Counted from the first letter of the stretch, positions 1-8,152 are shown. The stretch is 18,090 nucleotides of DNA from CAYTZH01 sp964442285 (GCA_964442285.1 CAYTZH010000064.1:1-18090); one strand, 5' to 3'. The notes: a model not told the origin generated them from the sequence alone. Program-made: numbers and translations.

Positions 1-60
1 GCGGGGGCTCTCCCGGGCGGGGGGGGCGCCCCCGTGGGCGGGTGCCCGGGGGGGCGGGGC

Positions 61-150
61 CGCGCCGGAGCCCGCCGGGCGCGGCGCGCCGGAGCCCTGC
101 GAGCGGCGCGGGGAGCGCCGGAGACGGCGCGGGGAGCGCTGCGAGCGGCG
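61..150. repeat. GC-rich short imperfect repeats
   Basis: The 12-mer CTGCGAGCGGCG occurs at 97-108 and 139-150. The 14-mer GGCGCGGGGAGCGC occurs at 105-118 and 126-139, a 21-nt period. CGCCGGAG recurs near 63, 87 and 116. This may be low-complexity slippage sequence or the eroded end of a neighbouring gene. No function is assigned. Confidence 0.5.
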
Positions 151-229
151 GCGGGACGTGGGCGCCCCGAGACAGGGGGCGCAGGGCCATGGGACGCGTG
201 GTCATCGTCGGCATGGCCGGAGAATACGT

Positions 230-310
230 GAAATATATATCGTGTCAATCAATTCATGTCGTGAGCTCCGCAAAAATTACGATGCCCACTTGACGAAATT
301 TATATCGTGT
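230..310 (+). promoter_or_regulatory. AT-rich control region with 16-nt direct repeat upstream of dabB
   Basis: Two near-identical 16-mers, GAAATATATATCGTGT at 230-245 and GAAATTTATATCGTGT at 295-310, differ at one base and lie 65 nt apart in the same orientation. They sit in an AT-rich island whose composition contrasts sharply with the surrounding sequence. TTGACG at 290-295 resembles a -35 box, but no good -10 lies 16-18 nt downstream, so the exact promoter is uncertain. Paired direct repeats of this kind often bind a dimeric regulator. The 65-nt spacing is about six helical turns, so both sites would lie on the same DNA face. The regulator is unknown. Confidence 0.5.
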
Positions 311-361
311 TGTTCATTGCCGTTCGCGAGGCCCGGGGCCGCGCGCTCGACGACGCACGAC

Positions 362-368
362 GAGGAGG
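362..368 (+). promoter_or_regulatory. Ribosome binding site deciding the dabB start
   Basis: GAGGAGG lies 8 nt before the ATG at 377. It is the strongest Shine-Dalgarno match in the area and selects 377 over the in-frame ATG at 158. Confidence 0.75.
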
Positions 369-376
369 CGCTGACG

Positions 377-1993
377 ATGGATTCACTGGCGGGAGCAGCG
401 GGATGGGCCCTGGCGGCGGCAGCCGTGCCCGGGGTGGTGGGGTTCGGGCTCTCGCGGGGGGCGGGCTTCGGGGCCCGCGCCGCGCGGATGGCGGCCGCCT
501 GGAGCGCCGCCGCGGCCTGGCTGCTGGCCCTGGGGGCCGCCGGGGCCTACCTCACCGACGGGACGACCACGGGCACCCTGGTCCGGGTCGAGCTTCCGGG
601 CTCCCTCCGCGTGGACCTGGGCGCTCGGGTCGACGGGCTCAGCGTGATCATGCTCTTCACCGTGACCCTGATCGGCGCCGTCGTGGCGCGCTACTCGATG
701 CGCTACCTGGACGGCGACCCCCGCCAGGCCCGCTTCTGCCAGTGGCTCTCCTACACGCTCAGCGCCGTGCTGATCCTGTTGGTGTCGAGCAACCTCGTCC
801 TGCTGTTCCTGGGCTGGATCGGGACCAGCCACGGCCTCCATCGGCTGCTCACCCACTTCCGCGAGCGACCCGCCGCGCTGATCGCCGCCCGCAAGAAGTT
901 CCTGATCAGCCGGCTCGGCGACGGGATGCTCGCGACGGCGTTCGTGCTCATCGCGCGACAGTTCGGGTCGCTCGAGTTCTCGGAGATCCTTCCCCGGGCC
1001 GCCGGCGTCCCCGAGGCGGAGCTGCTGCCCATCGGGCTGCTGCTGGTACTGGGTGCGATGACGAAGTCGGCGCAGTTCCCGTTCCATACCTGGCTGCCGG
1101 ACTCGATGGAGACACCGACGCCCGTCTCGGCGCTGATGCACGCGGGCGTGATCAACGGCGGCGGATTCCTGCTGATCCGGATGTCGCCGCTGCTGGCTGC
1201 CGCTCCGGCCGCGCTCGCGCCCCTCGCACTCGGCGGGGCCTTCACCGCTCTGCTCGGGTCGGTCGCGATGCTGGTCCAGACCGACGTGAAGCGGAAGTAC
1301 GCCTACTCGACCGTGGCCCAGATGGGCTTCATGATGCTGCAGTGCGGACTCGGGGCCTTCGCGGCCGCCACCCTGCACATGGTGGGTCACGCCTTCTACA
1401 AGGCGCACGCCTTCCTCTCGGCGGGTACGGCGGTCGACCGCGCCGCGCCGGCACCCGGGCCGAGGAGCGCCCCCCGGCCCGCGGGGGGACTGGCCCTGGC
1501 GCTGGCGATCGCCGGGGGCTTCGCGCTGGTGAGCCTGGTGGCACTCGCCACGGGCGTCGATCCGCAGGCGAAGCCCGGCTGGTCCGTGCTCGGCTGTGTG
1601 CTGGCCCTCGCCGCGGCCCAGATCCTGCTGACGGCTCCTTCCGGCGAGGGCCCCCGCCTGCGGGCCCTGGGCGCCGCGGCGGGGATCGCCGGCGGCATCG
1701 CGGCGGTCTACTTCGTCGGAGTCGCCGCCGTCGCGCGGCTGCTGGGGGATGTGGTCCCGAGCGTGCCGGCCGTCACGAGCAGCGGCCTCGCCCTCGTCCT
1801 GATCGGCCTGTTCGTCGTCGCCGTCGGGGTCCAGCACCGACTCGCCGCGGGGAGCGCGAGCCGCTTCGCCCGCGCCGCCTACGTCCATCTCAGCAATGGC
1901 TTCTACCTGGGAGCCATCCAGAACCGCTGGGTCGAGGCCCTCTGGCCGCTGTCCGAGCGGGACCGAACCCACACCCGAGGAGCCCGCGCATGA
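377..1993 (+). CDS. dabB: DabB, NuoL/MrpA-like membrane subunit of the DAB inorganic-carbon pump
   Basis: 538 aa, strongly hydrophobic, about a dozen or more membrane segments, and the proton-conducting transporter (NuoL/M/N, MrpA/D) fold. DabB is the cation-translocating partner that energises DabA. Conserved features are a TM7-type lysine (K230 in TKSAQFPFHTWLPD), the PTPVSALMHAG motif just after it, KRKYAYSTVAQMGFM, and the downstream HMVGHAFYKAHAFLSAG motif (K342). The last two motifs are distinctive of DabB. The TM5 position that is Glu in NuoL-type pumps is I148 (LLFLGWIGTSHGLHRLL), as in other DabB proteins, so this is not a complex I subunit. It lacks the long C-terminal extension of MrpA/NuoL. 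The start is set by the GAGGAGG site at 362-368. Its stop overlaps the dabA start (ATGA, 1990-1993), which points to translational coupling and a joint complex. Length and context match known DabB proteins. Confidence 0.9.
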   Translation: MDSLAGAAGWALAAAAVPGVVGFGLSRGAGFGARAARMAAAWSAAAAWLLALGAAGAYLTDGTTTGTLVRVELPGSLRVDLGARVDGLSVIMLFTVTLIGAVVARYSMRYLDGDPRQARFCQWLSYTLSAVLILLVSSNLVLLFLGWIGTSHGLHRLLTHFRERPAALIAARKKFLISRLGDGMLATAFVLIARQFGSLEFSEILPRAAGVPEAELLPIGLLLVLGAMTKSAQFPFHTWLPDSMETPTPVSALMHAGVINGGGFLLIRMSPLLAAAPAALAPLALGGAFTALLGSVAMLVQTDVKRKYAYSTVAQMGFMMLQCGLGAFAAATLHMVGHAFYKAHAFLSAGTAVDRAAPAPGPRSAPRPAGGLALALAIAGGFALVSLVALATGVDPQAKPGWSVLGCVLALAAAQILLTAPSGEGPRLRALGAAAGIAGGIAAVYFVGVAAVARLLGDVVPSVPAVTSSGLALVLIGLFVVAVGVQHRLAAGSASRFARAAYVHLSNGFYLGAIQNRWVEALWPLSERDRTHTRGARA

Positions 1994-4554
1994 GCCTGTC
2001 CATCGAATCGCCCCTGCCCCAGCCGCCCTTCGAGGAGGCGTCCTCCGATGCGGGCCACGTGGTCCCGATGCGCCCGGGGTCGGCCCCCCAGGAGCCGCCG
2101 GCCCTGGACGAGGCCATCGCCGGCGCGTGCGAGCGGATCCCGCCGCTCTGGACGCTGCGCAACTTCGTGGCGGTGAACCCCTTTATGGGCTTTCGCGGTC
2201 TCGCCTTCGCGGACGCGATGGAGGCGGCGGAGCGCCTCTTCCACGGCCGCACGTGGATGCCTTCGGGCTTCTACCGGGCGCAGCTCGAGCGGGGCCGCAT
2301 CGAGCCCGCGGACCTCGACCAGGCAATCGACGAGGCCCTCGCCGCCGATCCCGGCGCCGGGATCGCGCGCGCTGGCGCCGAGCCCCTGCGCACCGCCCTC
2401 CTCGCCGACGGGCCCGGCGCGTCGCCGGCGCCCGGGCGGGTCGAGACCGTGGCCGACGCGCTCGACCGGCTGCGCGGAAGCGACTGGGCCCGCTTCGTGA
2501 CCCACGAGGTGTCGAAGTGGTGCGCCGGGCGCTTCGACGCGGGCCAGGCCGCCTGGCCGCAGCCGTGGGCAGAGCTGCCGCTCTTCGAGGCCTGGCGCGC
2601 GGCGGCCCGGATCGACCGCAACCCCGAGATCCGCGGGCTCCGGGGCTTCCGCGCCTACGTGGCCTCCCTGCCCGCGACGCCGCGGGACGCGATCGCGGCC
2701 GTCCTGGCGCAGCTCGCGGCTCCCGCCGCGCAGCACGCGGAGCTGCTGACCCGCGAGCTCGCCTCGATCGCCGGCTGGGCCGGACACGTGCAGGCGCGGG
2801 TGCGCGAGGCGGCCTTCGCGGGCGAGCGCGACGAGGCGCTGGTGCACCTGCTGGCCGTCCGGCTCGCCTTCGACGGCGCGCTCCACCGCGCGTTCCTCGA
2901 GCCGGGCTCGTCGGCGTCGGAGCCGAACCCCGGGGAGCGGACGTCGGCGACCGAGCCCGCGGCGGGACCGAGCGAGCCGGAGCGGCAGCGGCTCTGGCAG
3001 CGGGCCTACGAGCTCGGCTATCGGCGAACGCTGCTCTCGCGGCTCGTCGGCCACCGCCCGGCGGCGCATGCGCCGCCCGCGCGCCCTCGGCTGCAGGCGG
3101 TCTTCTGCATCGACGTGCGCTCGGAGGTCCTGCGACGCCACCTGGAGGCGCAGTCGGACGAGGTCCAGACGCTCGGCTTCGCGGGCTTCTTCGGCTTCCC
3201 GATCGAGTACCAGCGGGTGGGCGACGAGCAGGGCACCGCGCGCTGTCCCGCCCTGCTGGCGCCGCCGTACCGGCTCCGGGAGCGGGCGCCCGACGGGTCG
3301 CCGGCCGAGGCGCGGGTGCGTCGCGCCCGGTCGCGCCACGCGCGCTTCACCGGCCTGCGCAAGCTGGGCGTCGGGACCTATCCGCTGGTCGAGACGGTCG
3401 GCCACTTCTTCGGTCTGCGACTGCTCACGGATGCCCTCGGCTGGACGCGTCCCCACGACGGCGGCGCCCTCTTCCGGTCCCGGGACGAGGACGCGCTGGG
3501 GCCGGACGCCACGCGGCGGGGCGGGAGCGGGTTCGGCCTCGACCTCTCCGAGCAGGTCCACCTGGCCGAGGGCGCGCTGCGGAACATGGGCCTCACCCGG
3601 AGCTTCGGGGACGTGGTCCTGCTCTGCGGCCACGGCAGCCTCTCGACCAACAACCCCTACGCCTCGAGCCTCGACTGCGGGGCCTGCGGCGGGCACCGCG
3701 GCGACGTCAACGCCCGGGTGGCGGCGGCCGTGCTCGGCTCGCCCGCCGTGCGGAACGAGCTCGCGAAGCGGGGCATCGAGATCCCGGCGGAGACGGTCTT
3801 CGTCGCCGGGCTGCACGACACCACCCGCGACACCGTCACGCTCCTCGACGCCGACACGCTGCCGCCCGCGCTGCGCCGCCCGGTGGAGGGCTGGCTCGCG
3901 GCGGCCTGCCGAGGGGCCCGGCAGGAGCGCGCGACCGCGCTCGGCGAGCAGGCGGGGGCGGACCTGGCTCGCCAGCTGCAGCGGCGGGCGACGGACTGGT
4001 CCGAGATCCGGCCCGAGTGGGGTCTCGCGGGCAACGCCGCCTTCGTGGCCGCACCGCGCGCCCGCACCCGGGGCCTCGACCTCGCCGGCCGGGTCTTCCT
4101 CCACGACTACGACCCGGCGTCGGACCCCGACGGAGACGTCCTCGAGCTGATCCTCACGGCGCCGCTGATCGTCGCCTCCTGGATCAACCTCCAGTACTAC
4201 GCCTCCACCACGGACAACGACGTCTTCGGCAGCGGCGACAAGACCCTCCACAACGTGGTCGGACGCCACGGGGTGGTCCTGGGCAACCGCAGCGATCTCC
4301 AGGTGGGGCTGCCCTGGCAGTCGGTTCACGACGGGACCGACTACCGCCACGAGCCGATGCGGCTGACGGCGATCGTCGAGGCCCCGCGCGAGCGGATCGA
4401 GTCGATCCTGGGCGCCCACCCCGACCTGCGCGAGACTCTCGAGCACGGCTGGGTCCACCTGCTGGCCTGGGAGCCCGACGCAGACCGCTTCCACCGCTTC
4501 CTCGGCCTCGATCGGGGCTGGGAGATCGTGCCGAATTCGGGAGATTCGCAATGA
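1990..4554 (+). CDS. dabA: DabA, DUF2309/UPF0753 beta-carbonic-anhydrase-like subunit of the DAB pump
   Basis: 854 aa, soluble and without obvious membrane helices. DabA is a zinc protein related to beta-carbonic anhydrases. With DabB it is thought to hydrate CO2 to bicarbonate in one direction on the cytoplasmic side, using the ion gradient. All four zinc/active-site residues described for the Halothiobacillus protein are visible with correct spacing: C373 and D375 in FCIDVRSE, H548 in LCGHGS and C563 in SLDCGACGG. The N-terminal NFVAVNPFMGF and the C-terminal region with YYAST, GSGDKTLHNVVG and LPWQSVHDG are also family hallmarks. A roughly 25-residue Pro/Ser/Glu-rich insert around residues 305-330 looks like a flexible linker. 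GAGGAG at 1977-1982 precedes the start, which overlaps the dabB stop. The 3' end overlaps the next gene (ATGA, 4551-4554). Staphylococcal MpsB is a homologue. I see no defect in the gene. Confidence 0.93.
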   Translation: MSLSIESPLPQPPFEEASSDAGHVVPMRPGSAPQEPPALDEAIAGACERIPPLWTLRNFVAVNPFMGFRGLAFADAMEAAERLFHGRTWMPSGFYRAQLERGRIEPADLDQAIDEALAADPGAGIARAGAEPLRTALLADGPGASPAPGRVETVADALDRLRGSDWARFVTHEVSKWCAGRFDAGQAAWPQPWAELPLFEAWRAAARIDRNPEIRGLRGFRAYVASLPATPRDAIAAVLAQLAAPAAQHAELLTRELASIAGWAGHVQARVREAAFAGERDEALVHLLAVRLAFDGALHRAFLEPGSSASEPNPGERTSATEPAAGPSEPERQRLWQRAYELGYRRTLLSRLVGHRPAAHAPPARPRLQAVFCIDVRSEVLRRHLEAQSDEVQTLGFAGFFGFPIEYQRVGDEQGTARCPALLAPPYRLRERAPDGSPAEARVRRARSRHARFTGLRKLGVGTYPLVETVGHFFGLRLLTDALGWTRPHDGGALFRSRDEDALGPDATRRGGSGFGLDLSEQVHLAEGALRNMGLTRSFGDVVLLCGHGSLSTNNPYASSLDCGACGGHRGDVNARVAAAVLGSPAVRNELAKRGIEIPAETVFVAGLHDTTRDTVTLLDADTLPPALRRPVEGWLAAACRGARQERATALGEQAGADLARQLQRRATDWSEIRPEWGLAGNAAFVAAPRARTRGLDLAGRVFLHDYDPASDPDGDVLELILTAPLIVASWINLQYYASTTDNDVFGSGDKTLHNVVGRHGVVLGNRSDLQVGLPWQSVHDGTDYRHEPMRLTAIVEAPRERIESILGAHPDLRETLEHGWVHLLAWEPDADRFHRFLGLDRGWEIVPNSGDSQ

Positions 4555-5396
4555 GTTCCACACCGACCTTGCCCCTCGCGGGGCGCAACGTCCTCGTCAC
4601 CGGCATCGCCGATCGCGCATCGCTCTCCCTGGAGATCGGGCGCGAGATCCTGCGCCAGGGAGGCAGCCCCGTCTGCGCTGGCCTGGGGCCCACGGCGTGG
4701 CACGCGACGCTCTCCGAGCGGGCGCAGACCCGCTTCCGCGAGACCTACGAGTCCTTCTGCAAGACCGTGGAGTCCGAGCTGGGCTCCGGCGTGCCCCGGT
4801 TCGCCTTCGACATCTCCCAGGACGAGAGCATCGCCGAGCTGGTGGACGCCCTGCGCGGGCAGGCGCTGGCGATCGACGGCGTGGTGCACGCGACGGCCTT
4901 CGACCGCACGCTGCGCGGCGACGCGCTGAGCCTGCTCGAGACCCCGCGCGAGGCCTTCTTCGAGTGCATGAACGTGTCGGCCTACTCCCTGGTCGCCCTG
5001 CTGCGGGAGCTGGTGCGGGGCGAACAGCTCGCCCGGGGCGCGTCGGTGGTGGCCCTGAGCTACATCGGTGCGGAGCGGATCGTCTCCCATCCCTACCGCA
5101 ACGTGGCCGTCGCCAAGGCGGCGCTGGAGCGGATCACCACGGAGCTGGCCGGGGAGCTGGGCCGCTCCCACGGCGCCCGGGTGAACGCGGTGCGCTTCTC
5201 ACCCTATACCGCCTCCCGCGCCGGCGGCGCGATCCCGGGCCTGCAGGAGGCCCTCGAGCAGGCCGAGTCGCGCGCGCCGCTGGGGAACGCGCGGCCCGAC
5301 GCCCTCGCCCTGGAGGTGGCGCACCTGCTCCGCCCCGGCATCGCCGTCACGGGAGAGATCCGCCACGTGGATGGCGGCTACCACGTGCTCGCCTGA
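4551..5396 (+). CDS. fabI: FabI-like enoyl-ACP reductase / short-chain dehydrogenase, third gene of dab operon
   Basis: 281 aa, cytoplasmic. It has a Rossmann nucleotide-binding start (LVTGIADRASLSLEIG, around residues 15-30) of the FabI type rather than the classical SDR TGxxxGxG. The catalytic pattern SYIGAERIVSHPYRNVAVAK gives Y171, Y182 and K189, matching Y146, Y156 and K163 of E. coli FabI with one extra residue between the tyrosines. The family normally reduces trans-2-enoyl-ACP with NAD(P)H in fatty acid synthesis. A GGGAG site at 4539-4543 precedes an ATG overlapping the dabA stop, so it is co-translated with dabBA. No other fatty acid synthesis gene is nearby, so a different substrate or a membrane-lipid tuning role is possible. 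It ends 2 nt before the stop of the convergent usp gene. Family assignment is firm; function as true FabI is only likely. Confidence 0.8.
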   Translation: MSSTPTLPLAGRNVLVTGIADRASLSLEIGREILRQGGSPVCAGLGPTAWHATLSERAQTRFRETYESFCKTVESELGSGVPRFAFDISQDESIAELVDALRGQALAIDGVVHATAFDRTLRGDALSLLETPREAFFECMNVSAYSLVALLRELVRGEQLARGASVVALSYIGAERIVSHPYRNVAVAKAALERITTELAGELGRSHGARVNAVRFSPYTASRAGGAIPGLQEALEQAESRAPLGNARPDALALEVAHLLRPGIAVTGEIRHVDGGYHVLA

Positions 5397-5398
5397 AG

Positions 5399-6361
5399 CT
5401 ACCCCGCGGAGAGAACGGGCGAGACGAACCCTTCGGGCTTCAAGGCGAGGACCGAGCAGTCCACGGAGCGCAGCATCCGTTCGGCGGTGTTTCCGATGAG
5501 CAGCCCAGGGACGCCCGAACGCGCGACCGTGCCCATCACCAGGAGATCGATCCTCTCCTTCTCGATCAGGGCCGGAATCAGCTGCCCCGGATCGCCCTTC
5601 ACCAGGTGGACCCGCGGATCGTCGAGCGAGAGCCCGACCTCCCCGAGGAGCGCCTCCATCCCGTCGGCCACGGTGGCTGCGACCCGCTGCAGGTACTGCC
5701 GGTAGTCGTCCTTCGAGATGCGGTTCCGGAGCAGGTGCTCGCCCTCGACCCAGAACGCATGGCAGATGTGGAGGTCGGCTTCCTCGCCCGCCGCCAGGCG
5801 CTGGGCCCAGCGGAGGATGTCGACGTTGACGTCGGTGTCGCCGGACGTCGGTCTGCTGGGGTCGACCGCCGCGAGCACGCGCCGGATCCGCGAGGAGCGC
5901 TTCGGCTTGACCGTCAAGACCGGAGCCGGACACTTGCGGAAGAGGTGCATCGCCGTCGAGCCGAAGAGCTGCGCCTCGTTCCTGGCGTCGGGGTGGGCGG
6001 TCTTGAGCACGAGCTGCGTGGGCCGGCGGAGCACCTCCCGGATGATCACCTCGAACGGCCGTCCCGAGCGGACCAGCTTGCGCACCTTGACTCCGGCGCG
6101 CTCCAGCGACGCCGCGTCATCCGCCAGGGCCTGGTGAGCCGAGCTCTCCAAGGCGTCGCGGATCTGCTTCGAGCGGCGACCGTCGACCTTGACGTACCAG
6201 GGGAGGTCGCGGACCACGGACAGAGCGAGCACCTCGGCGCCGTCGTGCCGAGCGAGCCTCTCGGCGAGCTGCAGAAGGGTTCGGTTCCGGGCGTTGGGGT
6301 CCAGGTAGGCCAGGATGCGCCTGGTCCCGCGGCTCGTGCGTCGTCCCTTCCTCGCAGTCAC
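5399..6361 (-). CDS. Tandem universal stress protein, last gene of the Mrp-like operon
   Basis: 320 aa with two UspA domains (about residues 14-152 and 158-310), resembling UspE. Domain 1 contains LVLKTAHPDARNEAQLFGST followed by the HLFRKCPAPVLTV strand. Domain 2 begins with RRVLAAVDPS and ends with LLVMGTVARSGVPGLLIGNT, an ATP-binding-type loop of the family. Such proteins bind nucleotides and modulate stress tolerance; the target is unknown here. The start is GTG at 6361, chosen because AAAGGAG lies just upstream (complement of 6368-6374). It lies 42 nt downstream of the antiporter-like gene 6404-8152 on the same strand, so it is probably co-transcribed. Its TAG at 5399-5401 faces the fabI-like stop at 5396. 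A second tandem Usp begins the same operon (13564-14481), so the ion-transport genes are bracketed by Usp genes. Confidence 0.9.
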   Translation of the reverse strand: MTARKGRRTSRGTRRILAYLDPNARNRTLLQLAERLARHDGAEVLALSVVRDLPWYVKVDGRRSKQIRDALESSAHQALADDAASLERAGVKVRKLVRSGRPFEVIIREVLRRPTQLVLKTAHPDARNEAQLFGSTAMHLFRKCPAPVLTVKPKRSSRIRRVLAAVDPSRPTSGDTDVNVDILRWAQRLAAGEEADLHICHAFWVEGEHLLRNRISKDDYRQYLQRVAATVADGMEALLGEVGLSLDDPRVHLVKGDPGQLIPALIEKERIDLLVMGTVARSGVPGLLIGNTAERMLRSVDCSVLALKPEGFVSPVLSAG

Positions 6362-6403
6362 CTGATTCTCCTTTCGTGACTCTGATTTCAGGATAGCCCA
6401 GTG

Positions 6404-8152
6404 TCAGCCCGCGGCACCCAGGGCCAGTGCCAGCGCCGCCACCACGAGGGCCAGGAGCCCGCCGGGCCAGACACCCTCGCCCAGCCTCGCCTCGGCCGCC
6501 GGAGCCAGACGTCCCAGGACCGAACCCGCAGCGCCCTCGGGACGGACCTCGGAGGGGACGATCGCGGCGTCGTCCGGAACGGCGTGGGGCTTCCGCTGCG
6601 ACCTGGCAGGGCCCGTCGACGACAGCCGCGCGACCTCCGTGAGCAGCCAGTCGATCGCGACGGCCGTACCGAGCGGCTCGCGGCGAGCCGACTCCTCCGG
6701 CCCCCGCCGGTGGAGGAAGACGGCGAGGACGATGCCCAGCAGCACGGGCCAGGTCGACTTCCACAGCATGGAGGGCGTGAGCTTCAGCACCAGGGCGTCG
6801 ACCGCGGTCGGCAGCAGCCAGACACCGACCAGGAGCGCCGCCAGGGCGAAGACCCAGGGACCCACGCCAGCGTCGGGCGCGGTCGCCTGGGAGTGCCCGG
6901 ACGCCCGCGGCCAGACGAGCGCCAGGAACCGGAACATCAGCAGCGTGGTGCCGGTCGCCGCGAGGGGCAGCGCGATGGCGAGCGCGTCGGACCAGGGGGA
7001 CGCCAGCACACCGAGGTGGCTCTTGAGCAGGACCTTCGCGAAGGCACCGCTCGTGAAGGGCGCGCCCGCGAGCGCCAGGGCCGGCAAGAGCAGGCCCAAG
7101 CGCGTCCAGAACACGGCCACCCGGGATCGGGCCGCCCGGGCCGGCGCGACCCCCAGGAACGCGGCCCCCTTGGCCAGCCCGTGGTGCAGGGTGTAGACGA
7201 GCAGCGCGGGAAGCATCGCGGGCCACGCCTCGGGCTGCATGAGGCCCGCGCCCACGCCCGTCATCATGACACCCATCTGGGCGATGCTCGACCAGGCGAG
7301 GACGGCCTTCGCATCGCTTCGGAGCGCGCCGCCCAGCACGCCACCCAGCGCGCCGGCCAGGCCGAGGACGACGAACGCGACGCCCCAGCCCTCCTGCCCC
7401 ACCGCGCCCAGGGGCAGGAAGCGCAGCCACCCCAGCAGGCCGGCCTTGATCATCGTGCCGCTCAGCACCGCGCTGGCCGGCGCCGGGGCGGCGGGGTGGG
7501 CCAGCGGCAGCCAGAAGTGCAGCGACAGGGCGCCGGCCTTGATCCCGAACCCGGCGACGAGGAGCAGCTCGGTCAGGATGTCGTGCGCCTCGGGCCCGAG
7601 GTCCGCGATGGCCGTGGAGCCGGCCCTCGCCGCCAGCGTCGTGAGCCCGGTGAAGAGCAGCGCCTCGCCGAGCATCGCCATCGCGAGCTGGATGCGCCCG
7701 GCCCGGGCCGCCGCCGCATCGCCGGTATGGAGGACCAGTCCGACCGAGGCCAGGCTCATCAGCGCGAAGCCCAGGTAGAACGTCGCGACGTCCGCAGCCA
7801 GCACGAGCCCGAAGTTCCCGGCCATCGCGGCCAGGAGGAAGGCGAAGAAGCGTGCGGAGCCGGCGTCGCCGCGAAGATGGGATCGGGCCTGCCAGGCCGC
7901 CGCGAGATAGAGGACGCCGGCCAGCCCGAGGAAGATGCGACCCGTCTCGTCGAGCTCGAGGACGGCGTGCTGGAGGAGCCACGGGATCTCGAGCCTCCAT
8001 CCACCGGGACCGAGCAACGCGATGGCCAGGGCCGGCAACGCCGCCAGCGGCGCCAGGCGGCTCACGCCCGGGCGCCCCCGAGGCCGAACGGAGGCCAGCG
8101 CCAGCGCCAACGGCAAGGCGACGGCGACGAGCAGGGCCAGGGCCCCGCTCAC
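6404..8152 (-). CDS. Third MrpD/NuoN-like antiporter subunit, lacking the TM5 glutamate
   Basis: 582 aa, polytopic. The proton-conducting transporter domain covers about residues 65-420. A TM7-type lysine, K205 (GFGIKAGALSLHFWLP), is present, with PAPASAVLSGTMIKAG (K236), AKAVLAWSSIAQMG and HHGLAKGAAFLG. At the TM5 position where relatives carry Glu, FYLGFALMSLAS gives A130, so the paired Lys/Glu proton relay is altered. The C-terminal part after about residue 480 is longer than usual: a hydrophilic stretch followed by one last hydrophobic helix (GGLLALVVAALALALGAAG). This may be a lateral or anchoring helix. The start is GTG at 8152, with GGGAG upstream (complement of 8161-8165), overlapping the previous gene stop (GTGA, 8149-8152). 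The much longer open frame extending to 9373 is a shadow of the upstream gene. Confidence 0.85.
   Translation of the reverse strand: MSGALALLVAVALPLALALASVRPRGRPGVSRLAPLAALPALAIALLGPGGWRLEIPWLLQHAVLELDETGRIFLGLAGVLYLAAAWQARSHLRGDAGSARFFAFLLAAMAGNFGLVLAADVATFYLGFALMSLASVGLVLHTGDAAAARAGRIQLAMAMLGEALLFTGLTTLAARAGSTAIADLGPEAHDILTELLLVAGFGIKAGALSLHFWLPLAHPAAPAPASAVLSGTMIKAGLLGWLRFLPLGAVGQEGWGVAFVVLGLAGALGGVLGGALRSDAKAVLAWSSIAQMGVMMTGVGAGLMQPEAWPAMLPALLVYTLHHGLAKGAAFLGVAPARAARSRVAVFWTRLGLLLPALALAGAPFTSGAFAKVLLKSHLGVLASPWSDALAIALPLAATGTTLLMFRFLALVWPRASGHSQATAPDAGVGPWVFALAALLVGVWLLPTAVDALVLKLTPSMLWKSTWPVLLGIVLAVFLHRRGPEESARREPLGTAVAIDWLLTEVARLSSTGPARSQRKPHAVPDDAAIVPSEVRPEGAAGSVLGRLAPAAEARLGEGVWPGGLLALVVAALALALGAAG

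Larger units (their letters stand above)
1..376. other. Non-coding left edge: low-complexity stretch, then AT-rich island
   Basis: I see no convincing gene here. About 1-180 is extremely G/C-rich, with short internal repeats (see the repeat entry). Open frames exist but give Arg/Gly/Ala-rich translations with no recognisable family. About 221-315 changes abruptly to AT-rich sequence and carries a direct repeat, so it looks like the promoter/operator zone of the dabB operon. About 316-376 is a short GC-rich leader ending in a strong ribosome binding site. An earlier in-frame start for dabB at 158 exists but would add a non-hydrophobic stretch translated through the AT-rich island, which is not credible. 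Confidence 0.6.

Noticed and set aside
307..1989. Long in-frame extension upstream of dabA (open from 307)
   Set aside because: It overlaps dabB in another frame and translates to Arg/Pro-rich nonsense. DabA similarity begins after the coupled ATG at 1990.
377..1993. dabB as a NuoL subunit of a complex I operon
   Set aside because: No other nuo genes are present, the TM5 Glu is absent, and it is coupled to dabA; DabB motifs fit better.
1903..4563. 886-codon open frame antisense to dabA
   Set aside because: It mirrors dabA exactly and arises from high third-position G/C. Its translation is low-complexity Arg/Gly/Val-rich with no recognisable domain.
5360..5377. CCGCCA...TGGCGG hairpin as a terminator for the dab operon
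   Set aside because: It lies inside the fabI-like coding region (HVDGG motif) and has no following T-run.
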